A DNA stretch of 34,795 nucleotides from Fusobacteriota bacterium. GTDB lineage: Bacteria > Bacillota > TC1. The notes beneath the pieces were generated by a model. That model saw only the letters and a list, made by a program, of their open reading frames with translations, was not told where the DNA came from and searched no databases. The stretch lies in contig JAKEGG010000061.1 of assembly GCA_022615965.1 (NCBI GenBank), positions 1-34,795 on the forward strand. Reading direction: 5' to 3'. Of the stretch, positions 16,821 through 24,874 are shown piece after piece. Every line of letters begins with the position of its first letter. The stretch's first letter is position 1. A program made the position numbers and the translations under genes.

Positions 16821-17813
16821 ATGAAAGAACTAATCAAATATTTAAAAAAAATAAAAGGCAAGGATGTATTGGTGATCAGCCATGAATCACCAGACGGTGA
16901 TGCGATCGGCTCAATAATCGGCTTTTCCTATTTACTTAAGGATCTAGGTGCCAGACCGATACCCGTCAACAATGATGGAGTACCAGATAAGTATGCTTTT
17001 TTAGAAGAAGGCTTCAAGATAAAAAAAATAGCAGATTTTTCTTTACAAGAAAAGAAAAAAGAATATTATGTTTTTATCTTGGATTCAGCTAAATTAGACA
17101 GGATAGGCTTTGATCCAGGGACAGAATTTCCTGAATTGATAGAGATGATAAATATAGACCATCATATCAGCAATAACTTTTTTGCAGAACATAACTTTGT
17201 CTATCCGGAAAAAGGAGCGACCTCAGAAATCATAGGCGACCTGTATCTGGATATTATGAAATTCATACCTAAAGAAGCAGCTACTGCAATATATACTGGA
17301 GTTATGACTGATACAGGTAATCTCACCTACGAGTCTACAACCAGCGGAACAGTAGCCTTAGTAAGCATACTGATAGCTATGGAAGCTGATATCAACAAGG
17401 TCAGACAAGAGGTCTATGAAAAAAACACCTTTGGCAGGATAGCAGGCCTAAAAGCTGTGCTTAATAACCTGCAGTTAAAGGCTGAAGGTTTGATTGCCTA
17501 TACCTATCTCCCCTACGAGATAATTGATCAATATGAACTTAAGTCTGGAGATATAGAAAACTATGTCGACTACCCAAGAAGTGTAGATAAAAGTGAAATA
17601 GCTATCTTGTTTAAAGAATTCAGCAAAGATGAAATCAGGGTATCTGTTAGGACTAAAAGCTATATTGATGCCAATAAGCTGGCAGATGTCTTTAAAGGTG
17701 GAGGACATAAAAGAGCATCAGGTTTCAGAGTAAGAAGAAGTCTGAACGAAGCTATGGAATATGTGCTGGCCAGAGTTGAAGAGGGATTAAAAAAGGATGA
17801 ATGGATTAATTAA
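16821..17813 (+). CDS. nrnA: DHH-family phosphoesterase / nanoRNase NrnA
   Basis: A Mn-dependent phosphodiesterase of the DHH/DHHA1 family; NrnA homologues degrade very short RNAs and can hydrolyse 3'-phosphoadenosine 5'-phosphate. The 330 residues contain motif I SHESPDGDAIGS, the Asp motif FILDSAKLDRIG, the DHH motif INIDHHISN, a VMTDTGNL motif, and a C-terminal DHHA1 domain ending in GGGHKRASGF. Position between rbfA and truB is the standard one in Bacillota. The 3' end overlaps truB by 17 bases. The precise substrate (nanoRNA, pAp or cyclic-dinucleotide products) cannot be read from sequence alone. Confidence 0.93.
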   Translation: MKELIKYLKKIKGKDVLVISHESPDGDAIGSIIGFSYLLKDLGARPIPVNNDGVPDKYAFLEEGFKIKKIADFSLQEKKKEYYVFILDSAKLDRIGFDPGTEFPELIEMINIDHHISNNFFAEHNFVYPEKGATSEIIGDLYLDIMKFIPKEAATAIYTGVMTDTGNLTYESTTSGTVALVSILIAMEADINKVRQEVYEKNTFGRIAGLKAVLNNLQLKAEGLIAYTYLPYEIIDQYELKSGDIENYVDYPRSVDKSEIAILFKEFSKDEIRVSVRTKSYIDANKLADVFKGGGHKRASGFRVRRSLNEAMEYVLARVEEGLKKDEWIN

Positions 17814-18690
17814 TGTCTATAAGGAAAAAGGACTGACCTCTCATGATGTTATATATCAACTGAGAAAAATATTATCAATAAAAAGAATCGGTCATAGTGG
17901 AACCTTGGATCCGGAAGCTGAGGGAGTATTGGTGGTGGGAGTCAGTCAGGGCACTAAACTGATGGAATATATTGGAGATAATTTCAAGGTATATGAAGGT
18001 GAACTGGTTTTAGGCTACAGCTCAACTACTGAAGATATTCATGGAGAGCTGAAAAAAGCCCCTTACACCGCAAAAATAGACAAAGAAAAAATTGATAATA
18101 TACTTGGTGATCTTTCTGGCAAAGTAATTGCCCAGAAACCTCCAATGTATTCCAGCGTCAAGGTTAATGGCAGAAAGCTGTATCAGTATGCCAGAGCAGG
18201 AATTGAAGTTGAAAGATCAAGTAGGAATATTGAAATCCTCAAAATTGAAGCTATAAGTGATATATATGAAAAATATGGATCCAAAGTCATAAGATTTAAA
18301 GCTGAGGTTTCCAAAGGAACCTACATCAGAACACTTTGTGTCCATTTAGGAGAATTATTAGGTGCATCTGGCATAATGGGAGAGTTGTTAAGAACCCAGG
18401 TTGGCTCCTTTAAAATAAAGGACAGCCTTAAGTTGCAAGAAATTGCTATAATGGCAGCCAACAAGGACTATAGCTTTCTCTTACCTTTAATTAAAGGAAT
18501 AGAACATGTCCTGAATCAAATAGAATTAAAAGCAGAAGACTATGAAAAAATCAAACTAGGACAAAAAATTGCCAATACCTATGATATCTCTGAAGATCAG
18601 GTCTTTGCTGCTACCTATCAAGGCAGCCTGACTGCAATTTTAATTGTTAAAGAAGGTATTTTAAGGATTGTAAAGAATATAGTTGAATGA
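17797..18690 (+). CDS. truB: tRNA pseudouridine(55) synthase
   Basis: Makes pseudouridine 55 in the T-loop of tRNA. The 297-residue protein starts MNGLINVYKEKGLTSHDVIY and carries the catalytic Asp38 in HSGTLDPEAEGVL. KPPMYSSVKVNGRKLYQYAR and the KGTYIRTLCVHLGE motif follow, with a small C-terminal domain. The start lies inside nrnA and has a weak SD. With trmFO upstream, the window thus encodes both conserved T-loop modifications (m5U54 and Psi55). Residues 218-297 are a divergent PUA-like tail. Confidence 0.96.
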   Translation: MNGLINVYKEKGLTSHDVIYQLRKILSIKRIGHSGTLDPEAEGVLVVGVSQGTKLMEYIGDNFKVYEGELVLGYSSTTEDIHGELKKAPYTAKIDKEKIDNILGDLSGKVIAQKPPMYSSVKVNGRKLYQYARAGIEVERSSRNIEILKIEAISDIYEKYGSKVIRFKAEVSKGTYIRTLCVHLGELLGASGIMGELLRTQVGSFKIKDSLKLQEIAIMAANKDYSFLLPLIKGIEHVLNQIELKAEDYEKIKLGQKIANTYDISEDQVFAATYQGSLTAILIVKEGILRIVKNIVE

Positions 18691-18713
18691 TCCTTGAATA
18701 ATGGATGAAATAG

Positions 18714-19640
18714 ATGAAAGTATTTAAAGATATAAACGAGGTAGATAAAGAGCACAGACTAATTGCTGTTTTAGGCAACTTTGATGGTATTCATAAGGGG
18801 CATATGTCCTTGATTGAAGCTGCCAAGGAATTAAAGGAGCCTTTGGAAAAGCTGATAGTTGTGACCTTCGATCCCCATCCCAGAGACTACATGGGTCTTG
18901 GAGTCAGAAAAATACAGACTCTTGAAGAGAAGCTAGCTACCTTTGAAAAGCTGGGAATAGATATGGTTTTACTGGTACCCTTTCAAAAGGTTGCAGGTTT
19001 AAAACCTGAGGATTTTGTAGAACAATATCTGGTTTCAGGACTAGCTATCAAAAAAGTAGTTATAGGCTTTGATTACCATTTTGGTCAAGGAGCAACAGGC
19101 AACAGCAAGGATATGGAGAAACTAGGTGAAAAATTTGGCTTTGATGTTGTAGTTTTGCCAGAATACATGGAAGGTGGACTAAGTGTCAGCTCCTCCCTGA
19201 TCAGAGAGCTGATAGCAGAAGGAGACCTCATAAAGGCCAATAAACTATTAGGCTATAACTTTTCACTGACAGGCAAAGTAGTTCATGGCAAAGGTTTAGG
19301 CAGACAGCTTGGTTTTCCTACTGCTAATTTAAATATTGATAAAGATAAGATATTACCAGGTTATGGAGTATATTGTGTTTATGGCAAGGTCAGAGGAGAA
19401 TGCTATTACGGAATCTGTAATGTTGGCTTCCAGCCCACAGTAGATGAAGGCACAAGCCATCTGGTGGTAGAAGTAAATTTCTTTAATTTTGACCAGGATA
19501 TTTACGATGAGGTGATCACAGTCTGGTTCCTGGACTATTTAAGAAGCATAACCAAGTTCGATTCCAAGGAAGCTTTAATTGGTCAGTTAATAAAAGATAA
19601 AGAAAAATCATTGGAAATCATCAAGTTAAGTTGTAATTAA
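18714..19640 (+). CDS. ribF: Bifunctional riboflavin kinase / FAD synthetase
   Basis: Converts riboflavin to FMN and then FAD in the cytoplasm. The N-terminal nucleotidyltransferase domain shows LGNFDGIHKGHMSL, FDPHPRDYMG, the GFDYHFGQGATGN loop and SSSLIREL. The C-terminal kinase domain shows GKVVHGKGLGRQLGFPTANL and NVGFQPTVDEG. At 308 residues it has normal length. Its FMN and FAD products are needed by several proteins encoded here: RnfC, RnfD, RnfG and TrmFO. It is the last gene before the rpsO promoter and no terminator follows it, so read-through into rpsO is expected. Confidence 0.96.
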   Translation: MKVFKDINEVDKEHRLIAVLGNFDGIHKGHMSLIEAAKELKEPLEKLIVVTFDPHPRDYMGLGVRKIQTLEEKLATFEKLGIDMVLLVPFQKVAGLKPEDFVEQYLVSGLAIKKVVIGFDYHFGQGATGNSKDMEKLGEKFGFDVVVLPEYMEGGLSVSSSLIRELIAEGDLIKANKLLGYNFSLTGKVVHGKGLGRQLGFPTANLNIDKDKILPGYGVYCVYGKVRGECYYGICNVGFQPTVDEGTSHLVVEVNFFNFDQDIYDEVITVWFLDYLRSITKFDSKEALIGQLIKDKEKSLEIIKLSCN

Positions 19641-19651
19641 AAAATATTTAG

Positions 19652-19680
19652 TTGCATTTCATCTTGATATGACATATAAT
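19652..19680 (+). promoter_or_regulatory. Promoter of rpsO
   Basis: TTGCAT and TATAAT are separated by 17 bases, directly after ribF. The predicted start is near 19687, leaving an untranslated leader of about 75 bases. Confidence 0.72.
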
Positions 19681-19686
19681 ATTAAA

Positions 19687-19763
19687 GGAACTTTTAGCGT
19701 GGTTTCAGGGTCTCCGTCCTGTTACTAGGCCATTAGGGATAGAATCAAAGGAGGATGTCAAAT
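19687..19763 (+). promoter_or_regulatory. Structured 5' leader of rpsO, candidate S15 autoregulatory site
   Basis: The leader is more GC-rich than its surroundings. CAGG (19706-19709) can pair with CCTG (19718-19721), and an outer TGG (19700-19702) with CCA (19730-19732), forming an interrupted stem above the SD AAAGGAGG. rpsO leaders in several bacteria bind S15 and block translation, with structures that differ between lineages. The assignment here rests on position and visible pairing only. Confidence 0.45.
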
Positions 19764-20018
19764 ATGACTAAACAAGAAATTATCAAAGCATACCAGATCA
19801 AAGAAGGAGATACAGGTTCACCGGAAGTTCAGATCGCAATCTTAACTGACAGAATCAGCAGACTTACTGAACACTTGAAGGTTCACAAAAAGGATTTTCA
19901 TACCAGAAGAGGTTTATTGATGCTGGTAGGTCAAAGAAGAAGGTTTCTTAACTATCTGGAAAAAAATGACTTTGATAGATATAAAAACATAATTACCAGA
20001 CTAAAATTAAGAAGGTAA
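19764..20018 (+). CDS. rpsO: 30S ribosomal protein S15
   Basis: A primary 16S rRNA-binding protein. The signature is [40 protein letters not shown] and a RLKLRR ending. The ORF track starts at 19755, but that ATG touches the SD (GGAGG immediately precedes it). The second ATG at 19764 is 9 bases from GGAGG and gives an 84-residue protein beginning [11 protein letters not shown] prefer the latter; the longer form would have 87 residues. The N-terminus is a few residues shorter than in Bacillus. It is followed by a strong terminator, so it is separated from pnp by an extra gene. Confidence 0.96.
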   Translation: MTKQEIIKAYQIKEGDTGSPEVQIAILTDRISRLTEHLKVHKKDFHTRRGLLMLVGQRRRFLNYLEKNDFDRYKNIITRLKLRR

Positions 20019-20033
20019 TTGATCAAGACTATT

Positions 20034-20064
20034 AAAAGCAAACATAATTGTTTGCTTTTTTTTT
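20034..20064 (+). terminator. Intrinsic terminator of rpsO
   Basis: A ten-base stem AAAAGCAAAC / GTTTGCTTTT with a six-base loop runs into nine T residues. The stem sequence is nearly repeated in the terminator at 21345-21378. Confidence 0.9.
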
Positions 20065-20096
20065 ATCAGTAAAGCTATAATTATATTGAGGTGAAA

Positions 20097-21335
20097 ATGA
20101 GACACAAAGCTAGCACAAAAATAAAAAAAAGAAAACAAAATAAAGTACAAAACAAGAAGCAGAGAAGACCTTGGCTCATACCTCTACTGATTATGGCGGT
20201 ACTTTTGACCCTGGTAATTATTGTGCCTAGGATATTTAAGGATGATAAGTATAATGAAGAAACACAACAGGAGCCAGCGATCAATCAGAGCACCGAGGAC
20301 AAAATCCGGGCCAAAATCAAAGAAATGACTTTAGAAGAAAAGGTTGCTCAGCTATTTATAATTACTCCAGAAGCCTTAACTGGCTATCAAAATCTTTATG
20401 GCAATGAAGAAGCTTTAAAGGAGTCATTCAATAACTATCCGGTGGGAGGGCTGATTTTTTTCTCTAAGAACATTTCTACACCACAAGAAATAAAGGAAGC
20501 CACAGCAATCTGCCAGAATGCTTCACTAGAAAGAATAGGTTTACCGATGTTGATCAGCATAGATGAAGAAGGGGGCCAGGTAGCCAGAATAGCAAATAAC
20601 CTTAATTTTAATGTAGGAAAGTTTCCAACATTAAATAATATCAATACAGGTACCGATGTCTTTAGGTTAGGTAGCACCATAGGAGAATATTTGCAATACT
20701 TTGGCTTTAACCTGGATTTTGCCCCAGTTGCTGATGTCTACACCAACAAAGATAATGAAGTTGTAGATCAAAGAGCATTTTCCTCTGATGCTGATCTTGT
20801 TGGAGAACTAGTCACTGAAGAAATAAAAGGCTTTAAAACCCAAGGAATACTAACCACTTTAAAGCACTTCCCTGGACATGGCAATACTTCTGGTGATACA
20901 CATCTAGGACTTGCCTATACAGAAAAAAACCTGGAAGAAATGCGAAGTTTGGAGTTTATACCTTTTAAAAAAGGTATTGAAGCAGGAGCAGATCTAGTAA
21001 TGATAGCCCATATATCAGTCCCTAAGGTAGTAGGTGATGATACACCTTGTTCCTTTTCCCAGTTGATCATCAAGGATGTTTTACGCAAAGAATTAGAATT
21101 TAAAGGTGTTGTGATCACCGATGCTTTAAATATGGGAGCAGTGACTGATTGGTTTGGCGGAGACAAAGCTGCTGTAGAAGCCTTAAAAGCAGGAGTAGAT
21201 ATTTTATTGATGCCTGATGATTTTGATTTAGCCTATACGGCTGTTCTTAAAGCAGTAAAAAGTGGAGAACTGAAGAAAGAAGATATCGATCAGTCCTTAT
21301 TTAGAATATTACTATTAAAGGAAAGTCTGAAGTAG
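20097..21335 (+). CDS. Membrane-anchored glycoside hydrolase family 3 protein, NagZ-like beta-N-acetylhexosaminidase
   Basis: Probably cleaves N-acetylglucosamine-containing cell-wall fragments outside the membrane. After a very basic N-terminus there is one helix (roughly residues 25-46) and then a GH3 barrel. The motifs are TLEEKVAQLF, GGLIFFSKNI, ISIDEEGGQVARI, NLDFAPVADV, the His-bearing KHFPGHGNTSGDTH loop typical of NagZ enzymes, and VVITDALNMGAV holding the nucleophile Asp. No C-terminal second GH3 domain is present, again NagZ-like. The ORF track uses GTG at 20091, but this lies within the SD GAGGTG, so ATG 20097 (412 residues) is preferred. It sits alone between two terminators and breaks the usual rpsO-pnp adjacency. 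Confidence 0.9.
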   Translation: MRHKASTKIKKRKQNKVQNKKQRRPWLIPLLIMAVLLTLVIIVPRIFKDDKYNEETQQEPAINQSTEDKIRAKIKEMTLEEKVAQLFIITPEALTGYQNLYGNEEALKESFNNYPVGGLIFFSKNISTPQEIKEATAICQNASLERIGLPMLISIDEEGGQVARIANNLNFNVGKFPTLNNINTGTDVFRLGSTIGEYLQYFGFNLDFAPVADVYTNKDNEVVDQRAFSSDADLVGELVTEEIKGFKTQGILTTLKHFPGHGNTSGDTHLGLAYTEKNLEEMRSLEFIPFKKGIEAGADLVMIAHISVPKVVGDDTPCSFSQLIIKDVLRKELEFKGVVITDALNMGAVTDWFGGDKAAVEALKAGVDILLMPDDFDLAYTAVLKAVKSGELKKEDIDQSLFRILLLKESLK

Positions 21336-21344
21336 AATCTTAGT

Positions 21345-21378
21345 AAAAGCAAACAATATAAAGTTGTTTGCTTTTTTT
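21345..21378 (+). terminator. Intrinsic terminator of the GH3 gene
   Basis: A twelve-base stem AAAAGCAAACAA / TTGTTTGCTTTT with a seven-base loop is followed by a T tract. It shares its ten outer base pairs with the rpsO terminator. Confidence 0.9.
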
Positions 21379-21393
21379 GGTCTTAATAAAAAG

Positions 21394-21422
21394 TTGCCAC
21401 AGTAAAGAAAAAAAGATATAAT
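21394..21422 (+). promoter_or_regulatory. Promoter of pnp
   Basis: TTGCCA and TATAAT are separated by 17 bases, 16 bases after the preceding terminator. The predicted start is near 21429, giving a leader of about 36 bases with SD GGAGG. Confidence 0.75.
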
Positions 21423-21464
21423 GATTAAGTATAATTATAGAGAGAAAGAGATGGAGGAAAATAC

Positions 21465-23615
21465 ATGAGCAATGTATTAGTAAAAGAAATCAAACTAGGA
21501 GCAAGCACCTTGAAGCTAGAAACTGGCAGAATGGCCAAGCTGGCTGATGGAGCGGTCCTAGGAAAGTATGGAGACAGTGTGGTACTGGCCACGGCAGCTG
21601 TGGCTAAAAAGCCAAGGGAAGGTTTTGACTTCTTTCCGTTGACAGTGGACGTAGATGAAAAAATGTATGCCGCAGGTAAAATACCTGGAGGCTTTATTAA
21701 AAGGGAAGGAAGACCAGGAGAAAGATCGATCCTGACTGCCAGACTGATAGACAGACCAATCAGACCATTATTTCCTGATGGCTATAAAAACGATATTCAT
21801 ATCGTAGCAACAATATTATCAGTAGAAGCTGACAATGAGCCTGATATTGTGGCGATGAACTCAGCCTCTGCAGCACTGCATCTTTCAAGCGCTCCTTTCT
21901 TAGGACCTATTGCTGCTGTAAGAGTAGGCTATATTGATGGAAAATTTATCATCAATCCTGATCTTGAACAAAGAGAACAATCACAAATAAATCTAACTGT
22001 AGCAGGAACCAGCGATGCAGTAATGATGGTTGAGGCGGGAGCAAATATCGTACCAGAAGAGATAATGCTTGAAGGTATATTATTTGGACACGAAGCAATC
22101 AAAGAATTAACTGCTTTTATAGAAGAATTTAGAAAAGAGGCTTTAGCTTTAGGGTTATGTAAAGTTAAAAGAGAATATGTACCTGAAGAAAAGGATCAAG
22201 CAGTATTAGAAGATTATACTGATTTCATAAAACCAGAAATAGATAAAATGATTGAAGAAATACTAATTGATAACCTGGCTAAGCAGCCAAGAGATGAAAA
22301 AATATCTGCATTAAAGGAACATCTTTCTTCTTCATATTTTGCTGAAGCTGGAGAAGTTGAAGGAATCAGGATCAAATGGTTCAATGAGCTCTTTGATAAA
22401 TTGGAAAAAGAAGCCTTCAGAGATCTTATTTTAGAAAGAGAGCTAAGGATCGACAATAGAAAACTAACACAGGTAAGACCAATTACCTGTGAAGTTGACG
22501 TTCTTCCAAGAACCCATGGTTCAGCTTTATTTACCAGAGGAGAAACTCAGATCTTAAGTGTAGTAACACTTGGAGCTAATAGTGATGAACAGATTATTGA
22601 TGATATAAATAATATTTCATCAAAAAGATATATGCATCACTATAACTTCCCAGGTTTCAGCGTTGGTGAAGCCAAGCCAATGAGAAGCCCTGGAAGAAGA
22701 GAAATCGGACATGGTAATCTGGCAGAAAGAGCATTGGTACCAGTACTCCCAAGCCAGGAAGATTTCCCATACGTTATGAGAGTTGTATCTGAGGCGTTAA
22801 GTTCAAATGGTTCAACTTCCATGGGCAGCGTTTGTGGCAGTTCTTTATCATTGATGTCAGCTGGTGTGCCATTGGTTGGACAGGTTTCAGGTATAGCAAT
22901 GGGCTTGATCAAAAAAGGTGATAAAATAGCTATTTTAACAGATATACAAGGAATGGAAGATCATTTAGGGGATATGGATTTTAAAGTAGCTGGTACTTCA
23001 GAGGGTGTTACTGCTCTACAGATGGATATCAAAATCGATGGTATCAATAGAGAAATCTTGCAAACAGCTTTAGAACATGCCAAGGCAGGGAGAATGCACA
23101 TAATGAATATTATGAATCAGACCTTAAGCACTGCCAGAGAGCAGCTTTCTCCATACGCGCCTAAGATCATATCCTTCGAGATCGACCCAGATAAAATCAG
23201 GGAAATCATAGGACCTGGAGGCAAGATGATCAAGAGAATCATCGAAGAAACAGGGGTAGACATCAATATTGATGATAGTGGCAGAATTGAAATAGCCGGA
23301 GTTGAACAGGAAAATATTGACAAGGCTATAGCTGTTGTCAACAAAATTTGTGAAGAAGTAGAAGTAGGCAAGGTCTACTTAGGCAAGGTTAAAAAAGTAA
23401 CAGATTTTGGTGCTTTTGTAGAGATCATCGAAGGTGTTTATGGCAGTTCTGGTAAAGAAGGTCTGGTGCATATTTCAGCTCTTGATGTTAAGAGAGTAAA
23501 TAAGGTTGAAGATGTAGTCAGCGAAGGTGATGAAATCCTGGTAAAAGCATTAGGTTTTGATGACAAAGGCAGACTTAAACTTTCAAGAAAAGAAGCGATG
23601 ATCGACAGAGGATAA
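21465..23615 (+). CDS. pnp: Polyribonucleotide nucleotidyltransferase (PNPase)
   Basis: A phosphorolytic 3'-5' exoribonuclease, normally trimeric. The 716 residues hold an N-terminal RNase PH domain ([24 protein letters not shown]), an all-alpha linker (about 240-310), and the catalytic second RNase PH domain ([35 protein letters not shown]). A KH domain ([18 protein letters not shown]) and a terminal S1 domain ([15 protein letters not shown]) follow. Length and order are typical. It has its own promoter and is followed after 4 bases by a small membrane-protein gene that is probably co-transcribed. Confidence 0.97.
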   Translation: MSNVLVKEIKLGASTLKLETGRMAKLADGAVLGKYGDSVVLATAAVAKKPREGFDFFPLTVDVDEKMYAAGKIPGGFIKREGRPGERSILTARLIDRPIRPLFPDGYKNDIHIVATILSVEADNEPDIVAMNSASAALHLSSAPFLGPIAAVRVGYIDGKFIINPDLEQREQSQINLTVAGTSDAVMMVEAGANIVPEEIMLEGILFGHEAIKELTAFIEEFRKEALALGLCKVKREYVPEEKDQAVLEDYTDFIKPEIDKMIEEILIDNLAKQPRDEKISALKEHLSSSYFAEAGEVEGIRIKWFNELFDKLEKEAFRDLILERELRIDNRKLTQVRPITCEVDVLPRTHGSALFTRGETQILSVVTLGANSDEQIIDDINNISSKRYMHHYNFPGFSVGEAKPMRSPGRREIGHGNLAERALVPVLPSQEDFPYVMRVVSEALSSNGSTSMGSVCGSSLSLMSAGVPLVGQVSGIAMGLIKKGDKIAILTDIQGMEDHLGDMDFKVAGTSEGVTALQMDIKIDGINREILQTALEHAKAGRMHIMNIMNQTLSTAREQLSPYAPKIISFEIDPDKIREIIGPGGKMIKRIIEETGVDINIDDSGRIEIAGVEQENIDKAIAVVNKICEEVEVGKVYLGKVKKVTDFGAFVEIIEGVYGSSGKEGLVHISALDVKRVNKVEDVVSEGDEILVKALGFDDKGRLKLSRKEAMIDRG

Positions 23616-23619
23616 GCGG

Positions 23620-24048
23620 TTGAAAAACAAAACGACTGTATTTATGTTTCTGATTTTTGTTCTATTGGCTATAGTTGCTGTAATTGTTACTGTTAATAAA
23701 GATAATAATAAGGATAAAGAATCAGAAATTAAATATGCTGTTACTGGAACTCAGGCCATAAACAGCAGAATGGTAGTAAAAGTAATGGCAGGTGTATTTG
23801 CTGGAGAAGATGTTGATCCTTTTGCTTATGTCAGGCTGATAGATAAATTCAACATGCCATACTATCCATTAAATGGCTTTACTAAGCTTTCAATGAACAA
23901 AGGAGATTCAAAAGAAATGTCTTTTGAGTTTTCTTATCCTAAAACTGCTGAATGCATTTTGGAGATCAAGGATAGTTCTGGAAAAGTCACTAAGTATGAA
24001 GTGACCTTTCCGGAAGTAATAAATCAACCGATACAAAATATCAAATGA
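23620..24048 (+). CDS. Hypothetical membrane-anchored extracytoplasmic protein
   Basis: I do not recognise this 142-residue product. It starts with a TTG, supported by GAGG 8 bases upstream; the next ATG (codon 9) has no SD. Residues 7-25 form a hydrophobic helix with basic residues before it, followed by a short Asn/Asp/Lys-rich spacer. The remaining 100 or so residues look beta-rich, with alternating hydrophobics (MVVKVMAGVF, SKEMSFEFSYP, ECILEIKDSSGKVTKYEVTF), suggesting an Ig-like or similar sandwich on the outer face. That fold is inference. It lies 4 bases after pnp, the place taken in Bacillus by the unrelated-looking ylxY, and ends before a bidirectional terminator. Only one cysteine is present, and there is no lipobox. 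Confidence 0.75.
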   Translation: MKNKTTVFMFLIFVLLAIVAVIVTVNKDNNKDKESEIKYAVTGTQAINSRMVVKVMAGVFAGEDVDPFAYVRLIDKFNMPYYPLNGFTKLSMNKGDSKEMSFEFSYPKTAECILEIKDSSGKVTKYEVTFPEVINQPIQNIK

Positions 24049-24064
24049 TTTAAAAACATTAAAA

Positions 24065-24098
24065 TAAAGAGACAGAATCTGATGATTCTGTCTCTTTA
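24065..24098. terminator. Bidirectional terminator between converging pnp unit and rpmB
   Basis: A perfect 15-base stem, TAAAGAGACAGAATC with its complement, carries a four-base TGAT loop. The minus-strand side runs into TTTTAATGTTTTT, making it a good terminator for rpmB. The plus-strand tail is weaker but the stem is long enough to end the pnp transcript. Confidence 0.85.
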
Positions 24099-24145
24099 TC
24101 GTAATAACAAATATTTAAAAATTATTTAAGCAAAAAGCAGACTTA

Positions 24146-24331
24146 TTAAGCTCTTTCTACTTTGCCAGAACGTAAACAACGAGTACAAACATTGATTTTC
24201 TTAGCAGAACCTAAAACATTAGCTTTAACAGCTTGTAAATTTGGATTCCATTTTCTTTTAGTTTTTACGTGTGAGTGACTTACATTATTACCTGACATCT
24301 GACCTTTTCCACAAATTTCGCATTTTGCCAT
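24146..24331 (-). CDS. rpmB: 50S ribosomal protein L28
   Basis: A small ribosomal protein of 61 residues beginning [20 protein letters not shown]. The zinc-binding four-cysteine form is present (CEIC near residue 4 and CTRC near the C-terminus), so this is the Zn-containing C+ version and might be subject to zinc-dependent paralogue replacement; no paralogue is in this window. The ORF track start (GTG at 24340) overlaps the SD AGGAGG. The ATG at 24331 is 8 bases downstream of it and gives the standard N-terminus. The gene is monocistronic and divergent from asp23. Confidence 0.96.
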   Translation of the reverse strand: MAKCEICGKGQMSGNNVSHSHVKTKRKWNPNLQAVKANVLGSAKKINVCTRCLRSGKVERA

Positions 24332-24384
24332 AACCGGCACCTCCTATCTATCAGAAAAAAATTAATTTCAACGTATACCTTAGA

Positions 24385-24413
24385 ATTATAACAAAGAAAT
24401 AATTTTAAATCAA
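24385..24413 (-). promoter_or_regulatory. Promoter of rpmB
   Basis: On the minus strand TTGATT and TATAAT are separated by 17 bases, with a TGT extended -10. The predicted leader is about 47 bases. Confidence 0.75.
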
Positions 24414-24436
24414 GAATATTAAATAGATTTTACCTG

Positions 24437-24465
24437 TTTTTTATTTAAAATATTTCTGATATAAT
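24437..24465 (+). promoter_or_regulatory. Promoter of asp23-fakA and downstream genes
   Basis: A perfect TATAAT at 24460-24465 is preceded by an extended -10 TGA. The -35 region is poor (TTTTTT at 17 bases). It diverges from the rpmB promoter. Confidence 0.6.
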
Positions 24466-24500
24466 AATTGTAGAAGTTAACATTCAAGGAGGAGTGCATA

Positions 24501-24857
24501 ATGGTAGAATTAAAAGTAACTCAAGATGGAAAAATAGAATTATCAGAAAATCTGATTAGCAAGGTAGCTGGCAAAGCTGCAGTGGAATGTTATGGCGTTG
24601 TTGGTATGGTTTCTAAAAACTTCAGAGAAGGTATACAAAGATTTTTTGGTAAAGAGCAGTATGATAAAGGCATAGAAGTTGAAAATAAAGATGGCACATG
24701 TGTGATAGATGTCCATGTAGTATTGGCTTATGGCGGGAAAATAGATGCTATAGCTCAAAATATAATGGATCAGGTGAGCTACGCTGTAGAATACTATATT
24801 CCAAACCTGGAAAAAGTTGTAAATGTTTATGTTGATGATATTGCTATTGTCAAATAA
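24501..24857 (+). CDS. Asp23/Gls24 family envelope stress response protein
   Basis: A 118-residue protein of the Asp23/Gls24 (DUF322) family, soluble and usually membrane-associated through partners. Family patches are ISKVAGKAAVECYGVVGMV, a central variable loop and the VDVHVVLAYGGKIDAIAQNI-like segment (here IDVHVVLAYGG). The C-terminus is YIPNLEKVVNVYVDDIAI. The role in envelope homeostasis is taken from the family. The arrangement rpmB (divergent), asp23, fakA is conserved in Bacillota (yloU-yloV in Bacillus), which supports this call. SD is AAGGAGG. Confidence 0.94.
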   Translation: MVELKVTQDGKIELSENLISKVAGKAAVECYGVVGMVSKNFREGIQRFFGKEQYDKGIEVENKDGTCVIDVHVVLAYGGKIDAIAQNIMDQVSYAVEYYIPNLEKVVNVYVDDIAIVK

Positions 24858-24874
24858 TCAGGAGCAATATAATT

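Noticed and set aside
20052-20081. Possible promoter TTGCTT-18-TATAAT for the GH3 gene
   Set aside because: The -35 lies within the rpsO terminator and the predicted start is only about 9 bases from the ATG, leaving the SD almost at the 5' end. Too weak to list.
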